Below, one piece after another: positions 10,272-20,895 of a stretch of DNA of 27,215 nucleotides. The position numbers were made by a program, and so were the translations under genes. The notes under the pieces are model-generated. The model had not been told where the DNA came from. It did not search any database and saw nothing but the letters and a program-made list of their open reading frames with translations. Source of the stretch: Cladosporium sp. IMV 00045 (Eukaryota > Ascomycota > Dothideomycetes > Cladosporiales > Cladosporiaceae); the NCBI GenBank assembly GCA_001931905.2, contig MSJI02000686.1, positions 1-27,215 of the forward strand, given 5' to 3'. Position 1 is the first letter of the stretch, and each line of letters starts with the position of its first letter.

Positions 10272-10291
10272 ATCATCATCATCATCATCAT
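10272..10291 (+). repeat. (ATC)6 microsatellite, probable LINE 3' tail
   Basis: Six ATC units plus AT follow the LINE remnant. Simple-repeat tails mark the 3' end of many I-clade LINEs. Immediately beyond it begins the sequence of the disrupted DUF3505-like gene on the other strand, so this is the likely insertion boundary. Confidence 0.7.
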
Positions 10292-10578
10292 TGCTGTACC
10301 TCTGCCACCTTTACTGAGGGGTGACATGCCCGCCAGCAAGGCGCTGTAGATCTTGACCGCGTGCACTTGATCTGCTCGCTCTGCGCTTTCGAATGATATA
10401 CATGATGACCCTGTCCGTGACAAAGTCGAAAAGAAGTCAAAGCATACTTGCAGTGAATGCAAATAAGGACTTCATCGTATTTGCATAATCTAAGCCCTAT
10501 GCCCCAAAGTGGACCAGTGATCTCGTCTTCCGACAGATCATTCCAGGTGTCAAGAGGTTTAGATCGAGGCATGTTCAA
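10291..10578 (-). pseudogene. OrsD/DUF3505-like gene, N-terminal fragment (copy 1), broken next to LINE
   Basis: The frame from 10578 (alternative Met at 10572) includes DTWNDLSEDEI, LRLCKYDEVLICIHCKYAL. This aligns with the fragment at 24339-24502 (DAWDDLSPDEI ... LVLCKADGDLVCIRCTYAL), so the two are relatives. The CxxC-x-YAL followed by an expected His pair resembles the N-terminal zinc-finger-like region of fungal DUF3505/OrsD-type proteins; this family name is recalled from the motif only. Recognisable similarity stops at about 10432; the remaining ~140 bp is degenerate or frameshifted and then meets the LINE tail. Most of the expected protein is missing. Confidence 0.5.
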
Positions 10579-11672
10579 TCAAGATGACTAGAGGACCTTG
10601 GCATCACGAAAATCACCGAATGTCATCTCCGTCACTCTAGCAAGTAGCGGTCGAAAATCGTAATGTGTGATTTGCGTCGCGTTGTCTGCAAGCACTTACT
10701 CATTGCTTCGCAAAGCTTGCGCGACATTCGAGGCGAAGGCTGTGCTCTCGAATTCGGACAGTCAACGCATTACCAGCAGAACCAGGACCACAAATCGACC
10801 CTTACGCCGCAAGTAACGCAGTCCATGGCTACCGGGGAGCGATGATCCCCCGCGGTAGTCTCGCCCAGAATTATCGATCCCTCCCCATTGGTTGTGCCTC
10901 ATCTGGGCAAAGTGGTCGCCTATTTTGCCGCCCTGCCGCGGGAAATTCGCAACACGATTCGGAAAACCCTGTGCGTACCGCGTGACAGCCGGCATCACGC
11001 GTCAATGACGCCGCCACGGTTCAACGCCGATAACGCTGATAAGCCGACTCGGCATCGAAGACGAGCAAGAGTCGGTTTAACACGTACAACTGCACAAGAA
11101 CGCAATGGGCTGGCAAGCTCCCGCAGGAAGACTAGTACACCAGCTCATGACATGGGATGAGTCACATGGGACACAACACCCAGCAAGGGTACCTGATCAG
11201 CCCGACCTGAGAACAACGGTGAAGCATAGCAGATGCTACTTCCCAGCTCAAAGTAAGAACAAGCCTCTTGGAGAAAGGCGCACAGTAAGGGACCAACCCA
11301 GGAGGCAGTTCAGCTTTGGCAGGCAATTGTAGGAGCCTGGCAGCATTGAAATTGTCTAGCAACTCAGTCCAATTTGTGTTCTCCATCGGGGGGACCGCAC
11401 TGAAGCGATGCAGATACACAGAGGGGAGGCCGGCCGGGACAATGTGCTCTCAGACTAAGTTGCCCCATCCCGTATGCATAAGCCAGAGCGAACAGCTGAT
11501 TCGGCGCTGGTGATTTCTTGGGCATCTCTTGTATGGGTGGGAGTTTAACTAGCGCAATAGCATGATCTACTCGGGTAAGGTCCGAGAAGTTGACAGAATT
11601 GCGCAATTTATCTTCATCATGTCCACTTAGCGCATTCTCACCAAACATTGCCATCCACCATAAGGTTTGCTG
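10579..11672. other. 1.1-kb region without a convincing gene
   Basis: Lies between the DUF3505-like fragment (its likely promoter side) and the 3' end of the dehydrogenase gene. A 96-codon frame at 11364-11654 (-) and a 90-codon frame at 10888-11160 (+) show no domain, and their composition is not persuasive. The dehydrogenase terminator region must lie just below 11673. Confidence 0.45.
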
Positions 11673-12856
11673 CTAATCTCGATCCTGGATCATAACCTTA
11701 ATACTGCCCGATCTCGGTTCCACCACCGTCTCGAATGCTTGCACTGCATCCTCAAGCTTGAAGCGATGCGTTACCAAGGGCTCCAGGTCGATGATCCCAG
11801 CTTTAAGAAGTCTGATAGCACGGGGCCACGTGTTAGAGTAACGGTACTGGGCCTGCACATCTATCTCGCGAGTGCTCATTCTCATGAACGGCACCTTGAT
11901 TTCAGGATTTCCAAGGCCAATGATGAACACTTTCCCGCCGAATTTGACTGCTTGGATTGCACCAGCAATTGAAGATTCCACGCCGGTGCACTCCAAACAG
12001 ACGGCCGGCTCAATGTCAATAATTGATTGTACCTTTTGAGCAAAACGTTCGGAAGATGTCCTCTCGACCTTCATAGTCGCAACACCCGGGCAAAAGCTCT
12101 TGGCGAATCCCAGTCTATCATGGTCGATGTCAGTAATGAGAATTGGTTCTGCACCAGCCGCCTTGGCGCAAGCGAGAGCAACCAAGCCAATTGGTCCAGC
12201 GCCACAGATCAGTACAGGATCACCAAGAGTGATTCCTGCTCGCTGAACAGCTGCCAAAGCCACCGACAGAGGCTCCAGGAGAGCGCCTTGCTCGTAAGTA
12301 AGAGTTCCGATTTTGTGGCACCACATGGCAGAGTGGTTGATATATCTCCGCAGGAGCCCATGAAACGGTGGTGCACTGCAAAATTGCATCTTTTCGCAAC
12401 CATTGTAACGGCCTGTGAGACAAGGTCCGCATTGACTGCATATGGTGCTCGGTTCAATGGCGACACGGTCACCAATCTCATGACTTGTAACGGAGGGATG
12501 CTTTGCAACAATCACTCCGGCCGACTCGTGACCCAGAATATGTGCATCGCGTACTTCCATTGGGCCAATTGAGCCAGCGTGCCAAAAGTGGACGTCAGAT
12601 CTGCACCGTACTTAGCCTCACGATACTCTTGGATGCAGCGATGTGTTTACCCGCAAATCCCCGTACTCTTGATCGCCACTGTAACTTGTCCGAAATCCAA
12701 TGATTCCCCGTTTGCGATATCCTCGTACTTTGGCTCAGCATTTCCAACCCAAAGATCGTGTGATGGGTTCGTGTACAATCCAATGTTGGTCTTTGTGGGC
12801 TTGGAGCCGGTAGTCGAGGCACCTGGCATATCAGAGGCAATGGCAAGTGCAGACAT
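11673..12856 (-). CDS. L-arabinitol 4-dehydrogenase-like zinc-dependent dehydrogenase, two exons, 377 aa
   Basis: Exons 12651-12856 and 11673-12600; the 50-bp intron has donor GTAAAC and acceptor CAG, and splits the Gly codon of [13 protein letters not shown]. The joined 1134 bp are in frame. This is a medium-chain dehydrogenase of the L-arabinitol/xylitol/sorbitol group: catalytic zinc ligands C67, H93 and E94 (LGHES), structural zinc cysteines C123, C126, C129 and C137 ([15 protein letters not shown]), and a Rossmann motif [11 protein letters not shown] near residue 200 followed by TDIDHDRL. The acidic residues after the second strand favour NAD over NADP. Near-family blocks such as [19 protein letters not shown] and [15 protein letters not shown] point to L-arabinitol 4-dehydrogenase, which oxidises L-arabinitol to L-xylulose in the fungal pentose pathway; xylitol or sorbitol activity is possible. 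The start at 12856 gives the usual length; an upstream Met (12949) would add 31 unusual residues. It lies 766 bp downstream of the sugar transporter, same strand. Confidence 0.92.
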
Positions 12857-13622
12857 GACGGTTTCCCGAATCTCGATAGATGTATGCTTCAATGCAGGCG
12901 GGTGGATTCGACCGACAATCAATGGTAGGGAAAGCAAAGATGGGCACAAGTTTATCGCAACGTGGTGGTTTCGATCAGAGTTTCGTCCGGCCAGCGAACC
13001 ACCGACATATATACCATCATTGTTAGCGTCGATTATGCGGCTATGACGATAACTCGCCCGAGACTACGCTAGCGCGCTAGCTTCTTTCGGCAAAATATCA
13101 ACGAAACCCGAGTTGCCGAAGATACTCTGCCTGCTGATTTTGTCAATGGCTGAGAATGTCCGAACAAATATCATGCAACACAAGACTCGACCCAAAGTTG
13201 CTCGTTCGAAGATAAATACGTTGGGAGGATCGACGGCGTACGCCTCTATAATTCAAATAATAGCACTTTATTGGTATCCATCGGCAAGCCATCCTGACAA
13301 TCATCGGAAGCTAAGGAATGGACGTCGGATACAAGGCGTGATAAACACTACACTACCGAGCAGCCGCCTCGACATCTCTTGACCGCGATGACTTGTTGCA
13401 GTAGTAGACCTCTACCTCAACATGTATCCTCAGGCACCTCAGATATGTCAAATACCTCGACTCCTCCATACACTCTTTTTAGATGAAACGGTCCATCTAT
13501 AGAGTGATAAACCCCGGCTCGAGCCGGCCATAGGATTTTGATCAATAAATTTACCTTAAAGTCCCTCAAACCAGACAACCTGGTTTCACGGTCAAGTTTC
13601 TCCGGAGCTCTGTGGTACGGAT
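12857..13622. other. Intergenic region between dehydrogenase and transporter
   Basis: Holds the dehydrogenase promoter and the 3' flank of the transporter (both on the minus strand). An open frame at 13417-13626 (-) only overlaps the transporter stop in another frame and has no recognisable feature. No repeats were seen. Confidence 0.5.
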
Positions 13623-15410
13623 TCAAGCTTTCTCATGACTCTCGACGTGGTTGTCATGGATGCATTCCTTCATGAAGAGCTGTGGCTTTCCAATCCTTTC
13701 GGAAGATGCGCCGATCGAGTTCCTGCGCAGTTTCAAAGCTTGCTGCATGGTCCGCGCACTGGATACCGGGTTGCTCTCGCCCGTGAAAATGTAGTCAATC
13801 TCCTCCAAGCCGAGGTTCGATGTCTCCGGGAAGTAGAAGTATATGATAGGGACGAAGGCAAGGTTTGTTGCCATGAATATGAAGTAAGCCTTCCATTGCA
13901 GTCTGTTAATAATGATCGGGGTGATCATGACCTTTATTCAATCCAATGTCAGCAACTGCGCTGTCACGGTAGGGCTGAATGACAAACCACGACGAAGTTG
14001 CAGAGCCAGTTCGAACTGATGGCAATAGCCGTACCCTGAGCACGGGCGGTCAAAGGTAAGATCTCAGGGACATATACCCAAGGTACGCAGTTGACTGACA
14101 TGCCAAAGATGAGCATGTAAAGGAAGAAAAAGGCAACCGAGGCGGAAGCGAAAGCATGTTTGTTGTTGACGGTTTCAGCTTGTGATAGAAGAGCCGAGAT
14201 CATGAGCATGCAAGTACTCAATCCGCAGCATCCCCAGATCATCGTCTTGCGCCGACCCATGCGGTCAAGGGTGAGTGATGGTAAAATGGAGCCGAACATA
14301 AACATCATCTGGATACAGCCTCCGATGATCTGGGCTAGGCGAGGTGCCATTCCAACGTTTTGGACGAGGACAGCTAGTGTCGGAGTCAGCATCTATCGCT
14401 GCAACGTGAGCAGGGGAAGATAAAATCTACAGGGCGCATAGAATACTAGAAGATTAATGCCACCCGCTTGATTCATGAACTGGACGAACCAAGCCAACAA
14501 GATCCGATAACGCGTTTTCAACCTGTCTTCGACGACCAAGTGTCTTAGGAGAGATTCTTTGCCCTCCAGTTCCTGTTCCATGTCAAGGGCTTCTTTTATG
14601 GCGTTCAATTCCGAAATGATAATTATGTCGTCCGAATCTTTTCCGAACATAGCACTCAGAGCTTGCTGTGCTTCCTCGTTCTTGTCGCAGCGGCAGAGCC
14701 AGCGAGGGGATTCAGGCAGGCCAAAGACCAGGACGACCACGAACAGCGCAAATATGACCTGGAATGCGATGGGCAAACGCCAGGCGATTGCACCTCCGGC
14801 GAAGCTCATGCCAAAATCCAACCAGTAGGCCAAGACGATACCGACGCCAACGAACAGCACCTCTGCAGAGATCAGTCGACCACGCAACGCGCGGTCACAC
14901 AATTCCGCTTGGTACCTGGAGTTCTCAGCATCATGGCGGTATTGGGCATTTCAGAGATCGTGGTACTTACATTGGCACAGTGGAAGTCTTAATACCCGTC
15001 CCGAAACCCGTGACAACTCGGCCAACAATCAAATGCGGTACCGAAAAGGCGGTCGTCTGTAAAACCGCGCCAACAAGCACCAGACCCATGGCCATCCAGA
15101 TTGAACGGCGTCGCCCGAGCCAATTCCCGATGAGGAAGTTGACGACGCAGCCCCCGAGACATCCGAGACTGTAGCAAGAGACGATTATGCCTGTCAAGGA
15201 GTCGGAGGGATGGCCAAATTGGTTTAGCCAATCCTCGTTCTGTAGGATACCACTGAATACACCTTTTGGTTGTACTTGTTAAACTGTGACCGTTGTTTAT
15301 GATGCGGACGGATCCGTACCTTGATCATAACCGAACAGGACAAAGGCAGTCAAGCAGCATGATGTGACTGCGATCTGCAATGGCTTTCCGCGACCAAACC
15401 ACGGTCGCAT
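13623..15410 (-). CDS. MFS sugar transporter, five exons, 520 aa
   Basis: Exons 15320-15410, 14971-15262, 14431-14915, 13988-14373, 13623-13931. Introns of 57, 55, 57 and 56 bp have GT-AG ends, the last two with CTGAC branch sites; joined length is 1563 bp, in frame. Twelve-helix sugar porter signatures are in order: GKPLQIAV then FGYDQGVFSGI (helix 1), NWLGRRRSIW (loop 2-3), GRVVTGFGTG and PMYQAELC (around helix 4), PESPRWL (before the central loop), QFMNQAGGINLLVFYAPS (helix 7), DRMGRRKT (loop 8-9), VPWVYVPEILPLTARAQG (helix 10) and YFPETSNLGLEEID (C-terminal). It imports a hexose, pentose or similar sugar by proton symport at the plasma membrane; the substrate cannot be told. The start at 15410 (MRPWFGRGKPLQ) fits family N-termini better than Met at 15479. 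It lies upstream of the arabinitol dehydrogenase-like gene and is co-oriented with it. It appears intact. Confidence 0.93.
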
Positions 15411-17976
15411 TGTAAGGGACAATATAACTGGATTGTTGCCTGCGAAGGGATCGTAGATGTAGCCAAGAATCAATGTCAACAGGGCAAGTCAAGGTCGAGC
15501 AACGGGGAAAAATTGCTCTGGTAGCAAATGCTTAAGTATATACAGATGTATTCTAGCCTAGTAGCGGGGTACATTTCAACTCGAACCCCGCAGTCCCCAT
15601 CGTGTGGCCCGAGGTCGTCAACATGCTCCCTCAAGAACGGAATCACCCCCATTATGTCGAACAACATATCTACTCATTCGCCTACGCACTGACGCCCATG
15701 GTACAGAGAGAACGTGAGTGTCTTGACAACGCAATAGGTCACTAGGTTTGTTTTCACCATAGACCGGTCTCGGGCGTCTGAAACCGGCTCGTCTCAGCGG
15801 AGGCAAAGTTGACGCACCGGGAAAACACTGTTTCATGGCGAGCGACTAGAAGCCAAAGGATTATAAGTCAGTCGTCGGCAATCAAGACCGACTTCCGTAG
15901 TGGCTTGCCGAACGCGAGTCCCCGTTCCACATGGGCAACTTGCAAATAACAAGTTGAGCATTGATCGGTTCAGCAGTGTCAACGATTGTGGAGTTGTGAA
16001 AGAGCTGTCGTACATTGGTACGGTAGTCGCAAATAAATACAAGTCAGGATGTAATCTGCTCGAGTGACATATACGTATTGACTCATTAAACGAGCCGCAG
16101 AATAATGTCTTATCCACATCGAGTAACAATTGTTTGATGCGAATTCGGCATAGGAATAAAAATTGTCAAATCCAGTGATCCGACAAAGACAATCCGTACT
16201 TGACTTCGAAGCATAGCTTGTCTTGCATCTGTCTTCTTGTTCGAACTCCAAGCTATACAGCTAGCATGGTGCAAAGTCACCCGTCGCAGGTCCCTGCGAT
16301 GTTTTCGAAGAAGTTGCCTCCAACGGCTCGGTACATAGTGCAAGTGTTGTCCGACCTGGCCAGATCGCCAGTGTTCTTCCATTCCAAGTTATCTCTACGA
16401 CGCGAATACGGTTTCTTTCTTACTTTCTTGCTGAATTCCACACCACTTGTCTCCGCAGACGGGCGATGCTTTGCTTGTGACCATGGTGATCGGAGTGAGT
16501 GAGGATACAAATTCTGTTGAACAAATCATCCGGGTAGGTTCAGGATGTCTATGGCACGACAGACCGTACGCAATGATACGTCCGCTAGGGCGCTCTGATA
16601 CTGTAACAGTCGACTGAGACAGTCTTCAGTTTCTGAAAGAATGGAGTGCGAGGCAACTAGCCAGTCATCTTGACTTTCGCGACGAAAGTCGATGGACGTT
16701 CGTCGGCTAATCGGTAACCGACTTGCCTTCTACCGAACACGAGATAAGCGAATAATGCAGTACCGTAGGTTTCCGTATAGCCGATATTTGTTATGGAGAC
16801 GCAGCTCGCCGTCGTCACAATTCTCGCACTGGGTTCTCACGTGGAAACGGTCCGATAAAGGTACAGCGATCCAGAATACGTTTCCTAGCCAATCTCGAAT
16901 GCAGAACACATCCCCTGCACTTTTTCTAGTCTTTCGTGATCGTTCTTACTCCAGGAGCCGACACCGTGCACACTAGACCTATTGCTGATGTCTTGGGCAC
17001 TATGAGCTTTTGAAAAATAATATGCGTACACAAGACCGCTGAATGCCCCACAGTCAGTAGGACTGCCAACCGTTTTTCCCAACCACAGCGCCATCATATG
17101 CGATCAACCCAGAAAGACGAATACTAGCATGAGAGAAGCGCAGAATCCGATGCTGGGATCGAGTGGAGTGGTCATCAATACCATATATTCTGGCAATTTT
17201 TACCGTAATCTGTCCCATATGGCTCTTGATATGTAACATTTTTTGTTCAGGTCAGGCTGCTTTTTCGGCCATCCCATTTCCCTGATACAATTCCTAGATG
17301 ATATTGGGCTTCCACGGGTGCTGTGCTACTGATGGATCATACCAGGACACGTGCTGAGCGGGAGCGGAATACCTGCGACTCACGCGGCTGTGGTCCCGTT
17401 ACCCACTGTGCGGTTTAGACGTGCCCCTAAGCGCGTTTTTCGTCAGATGTCAACTTGCATATAGCGTGTCGTGGCTTGCTACGTAGTCTCTTTGTGAGTA
17501 AGAAAACCTGACGGAACAGCTTTCTACAGCCACGTGTACAGTAAACCGCGTAGGTAACAGTGCCAGCGAGTTTCCGTTGCGATAAAAATTCAACTTCGCT
17601 CTCCGGAATCGCTGTATCGCACTACACATGAAGTGGTAAGCTCGAGCGTTCCTGACCGGCAAGGGTCTTGGTGCCTTTCATCGGATCCGGAAAGTTGAAT
17701 GACTGTTAAAGGCAGGATCATATCAACCCGACTGTCCATGCGCGTCAGTGGAAAGACAGGTGAAGTCCACCCGACCCGATCCTGGTAGAGGCTGCAGCGG
17801 CTTTATCGTCCGAAGATAGCAATGCCGCCAGCCATTGTTCAAACTTCGCCTAGTTCGAGCGCCGATCCGTATCATGACGTTCTCGCGGCGTGCGTCAGGC
17901 GCAATCGCGCTGCAAATAAATTCTCAGCAAACTTCTGTCTCTTTAACAATGCTTCAAACAGAAGACAATCACGAGA
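15411..17976. other. 2.6-kb region without a convincing gene
   Basis: Contains the promoters of the sugar transporter (minus) and the drug-transporter pseudogene (plus). Short frames occur on both strands, none with a recognisable domain. At 16277-16510 (-) a frame ends in a short Cys-containing stretch, but no signal peptide or clean exon chain could be found. No tRNA or transposon terminus was seen. Confidence 0.45.
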
Positions 17977-19871
17977 ATGGTAGACATGATTCGCGATGCG
18001 CCCGTTGGGCAGCTTTTGCGCTGGGTCACGCGCAATAGAATTCTTCAATACCCCGAAGAAAAGCCTGATTTCGAGCTTCCACCTGCTTACAAATGGGTCA
18101 ACGCGGTGAACAAATCCCATTCTAATGAAACGCCTGAAATATGCCCGCCCACACCGAAGTCTCTGAACCACGGAGAATCTGACAGGACCACCGTGGAGCC
18201 TGTTGAGGCGCATTCAACGCACCCGACTGTCATCGACCGCCGTACAGGGAATGCATAGGTACTGTCAAGAACGAAGACCTGGAGCGCGCCAGATCCCAGC
18301 ACACGAATTCGTCAGACACCACCACCGACAGACATCCATGCAGGCATACCGCAACGTGCTCAACTCTCGAATCAATACATACGCATACGGACCTCGAGGC
18401 GGCTTTCGAAGCCGCGTCTTTGGCAAATGTGCGATCACAACCCGTCGTACCGGAACACACGGATGAGGGCGTCATCATCGTTGATTTTTATACCTCTTAT
18501 GATGCTGAGAACCCCCAAAACTGGAGTCTCAAGAAGAAGAGTGCTTCTACCATGCAAATCTGCCTATACACTTTAGCCGTTTACATGGGCTCCGCGATTT
18601 ATACTCCCTCTATCCCCGGCATCAGATCGGAATTCGACGTCAGCAACACGGTTGCATCTCTCGGTCTGGCACTTTACGTACTTGCTTATGGCGTTGGCCC
18701 GCTTGTCTTCTCGCCATTGAGCGAAATCCCTCTCGTGGGGCGCAACCCACCTTATATGATTACTATGCGCATTTATGTCGCTCTGCATTGCTGCACCACT
18801 CGTTAACAATGTTGCCGGCCTCATGGTGCTTCGCACACTTCAAGGATTCTTCGGTAGTCCTTGTCTCGCGACAGGAGGTGCTTCTCTTGGCGACATGTTC
18901 AGTCTCATTAAGCTGCCTTACGTACTGGGCCTGTGGACGCTGGCTGGTTCTTGCAGACCGGCGCTGGGACCGATCATCTCCGGATTTTTTTTGCTGCTGA
19001 GAACTGGCGCTGGTCTCTATGGGAAATGCTCTGGCTCTCTGGACCGATCTTCATTGTGATGTTGCTGTGTCTCCCGGAGACTTCGCATTCGAACATCCTC
19101 CTCCGCCGGGCCAAGCGTCTGCGAAAGCTCACAGGCAACGACATGTACAAATCTCGATCTGAGCTTGACCAAGGCTCTATCAAACCTCGCGATGCCATTT
19201 TCGATGCGCTCGTTCGGCCGATCCAACTTATGGTCATGGACCCGGCTATTGGATTCACCGCCATATACCTCGGCCTGTGCTATGCAATCTACCACAGTTT
19301 CTTCGAAGCGTTTCCGATTGTCTACATGGAACGCTACCACTGCAATCTGGGCGAAATGGGCCTCACATTCATTTCTATCACTGCAGCCACCGTCCTGTCC
19401 TTATCAGCGTACTTCACGTACATATACAAAATAGTGGAGCCGAATTTTCATGCGCATGGCGTAGGAAAGCTGGAGGATCGTCTTGTCCCTGCTCTCTATG
19501 CATCTTTCTTCCTCCCTGTGGGTCTTTTCATATTTGGCTGGACCGGAAACGGCCAAATACACTGGATTGTGAGTGTTATCGGAATATTCCTGTTTACAAT
19601 CGGCGTCCTCCTCCTAATGCAGGTTGTCTTTGTATCTCTACCGATGGTTTATCCACCGTACGCCGCTAGTTTGTTCGCGGGCAACGATTTTGCAGGCTCT
19701 AGCTTGGCATTCGCCGCTGTGCTCTTCAGTAGGCCAATGTTCCTTGAGATAGGAGTCGGGCCTGGTATCAGCTTGCTCGGTGCACTCACCACGGCGTGCA
19801 TCGTGGGCATCTTCATGTTATACTTCTATGGCGAGAATTTGAGGGCAAGAAGTCGTTTCTCGGCGAAGTGA
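17977..19871 (+). pseudogene. MFS drug:H+ antiporter (DHA1, Flr1/Caf5-like) with three frameshifts
   Basis: The start MVDMIRDAPVGQLLR at 17977 and the end at 19871 bracket a full-length multidrug transporter of the Flr1/Caf5 type. Readable blocks: the cytoplasmic N-terminus with YPEEKPDFELP, DLEAAFEAA, the DAENPQNWSLKKK motif, YTPSIPGI, GPLVFSPLSEIPLVGRNPPY, APLVNNVAG, RTLQGFFGSPCLATGGASLG, PALGPIISGF, AENWRWSLWEMLWLSGP, LPETSHSNILLRRAKRLRK, and the helices of the second half. The frame breaks three times: near 18253-18258 (a TAG; consistent with one lost base), near 18785-18790 (leading to TAA at 18804; consistent with two lost bases) and in a T8 run near 18966-18973 (one base short). No intron could replace these, as conserved transporter sequence runs through. 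A CGPALGP-type motif reads CRPALGP. It is either a decayed gene or an accumulation of assembly errors. Confidence 0.82.
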
Positions 19872-20895
19872 GTGGACAATGTTAATTGCATACGAAGGTT
19901 GTTTGCTGCAAGGTGTGAGTGATAGAGAAGGATTAATTCAAGCATTGTCCAGAACAGTGTCATCCACTGTTGGAAACATCGCTTGGTGAGGGTAGCCCTG
20001 GAAAACGATCTCACAACTTCTGCCGACGATATGCGGATCTGGAGACGCATGGCCCCTTACTGTCGCTTTCACAACCAAAACAGTCATACCAGAGCCTCAA
20101 ATCAACGTCGAGAACAATTCAGGAATCACCAGAGAATTAATCCGTCGTGCGACGAGACGATTGGAGATGAGAGGCCGACAGACTTGAACACACTAGCTTC
20201 ATGTATATATTCTAAGTAGAGAAAGGGTCGGAAAAAGAGATTTATATATGGCAGTCGAGAATAGAAATCTAGAATCATCTTCCTTGGCGAACATTGAGCC
20301 AGCTTTGAATTTGAACATCAAGAAGGCCGGGATTAAGAGTCGAAGTGCGGCCTGGAAGACGAAGACGATGATGGTTTCGGTGCCTACTTTGCTCTCTCAG
20401 TCACGGCTGCCGCTGGCACTCCGGCGCACTTGTTCTGACCAATGAAGAGCTCGCGCAGAAGCTCTCGAAAGCGTGTGAAGTCCCTGACCCCGAAGCAGTC
20501 GCAGCGTAGCCCTCGAGCTCCGAAGCGTCTGCGCCCGCCGATGGCGATAACGGCTCACAATTCGAGCAGGTGAGCCCGCCATCATCCTCCTCCCTCCCTT
20601 TCACACTCGCAGACTACGGCTGCTGTTTTCTCAGCGTAGGGCCGTGCAGCGCGAGCAGCATTCCATCTGACACCCCAAACCAGTCAAACACGACGCATCG
20701 TCTGGCAATCGACCCCACGAGAGCACGTCGCGACCCTGAACCTACTGGCTACGGCGCCTCACCGCGCGAGGGAATGGTGTACGCCTGGGCGGGTGAGATA
20801 CTCTTGCATTAAGCCCAGACCGATCTTTGTGATCTTTAGATCACGACAACGGCAGATTCAACGCCAATATTCGGCTCTATTCCAGACCCGTATGG
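19872..20895. other. 1-kb region; possible eroded coding traces, nothing certain
   Basis: At about 20330-20520 (+) short open stretches in changing frames (DDDGFGAYFALSVTAAAGTPAHLF, then LTNEELAQKLSKA) read like protein with a frameshift between them, followed by a TAG and a possible GTGAGC donor. I do not recognise them and cannot connect them to a gene. The rest shows no signal. Confidence 0.35.

Larger units (their letters stand above)
8540..10291 (+). mobile_element. 5'-truncated, decayed LINE retrotransposon (Tad/I-like)
   Basis: The region contains the end of the reverse transcriptase, an RNase H-like part, a C-terminal CxC..H..C motif and, about 100 bp after the last stop, an (ATC)6 run at 10272-10291 that is best explained as the 3' tail. 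Order and orientation (RT thumb, RNase H, zinc-like tail) are those of Tad/I-clade LINEs found in fungi. The endonuclease and the catalytic RT palm are missing, so it is a dead 5'-truncated or internally deleted copy. No target-site duplication could be confirmed. Confidence 0.8.

Noticed and set aside
10888..11160. 90-codon frame beginning near ALPREIRNTIRK, slightly like fungal F-box-type starts
   Set aside because: The resemblance is a few residues only and the rest is basic low-complexity sequence.
11364..11654. 96-codon minus-strand frame just below the dehydrogenase stop
   Set aside because: No domain, and it could be 3' flank of the dehydrogenase; no supporting splice sites found.
12027..12572. 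181-codon plus-strand frame
   Set aside because: Antisense shadow of the second exon of the arabinitol dehydrogenase-like gene.
16277..16510. Possible small Cys-containing secreted protein on the minus strand
   Set aside because: No signal peptide, and no clean start or exon structure could be built; only four scattered Cys.
18785..18975. Introns as an explanation of the frame changes in the drug transporter
   Set aside because: Conserved transporter sequence is continuous across the breaks, and any GT-AG intron long enough would remove membrane helices.
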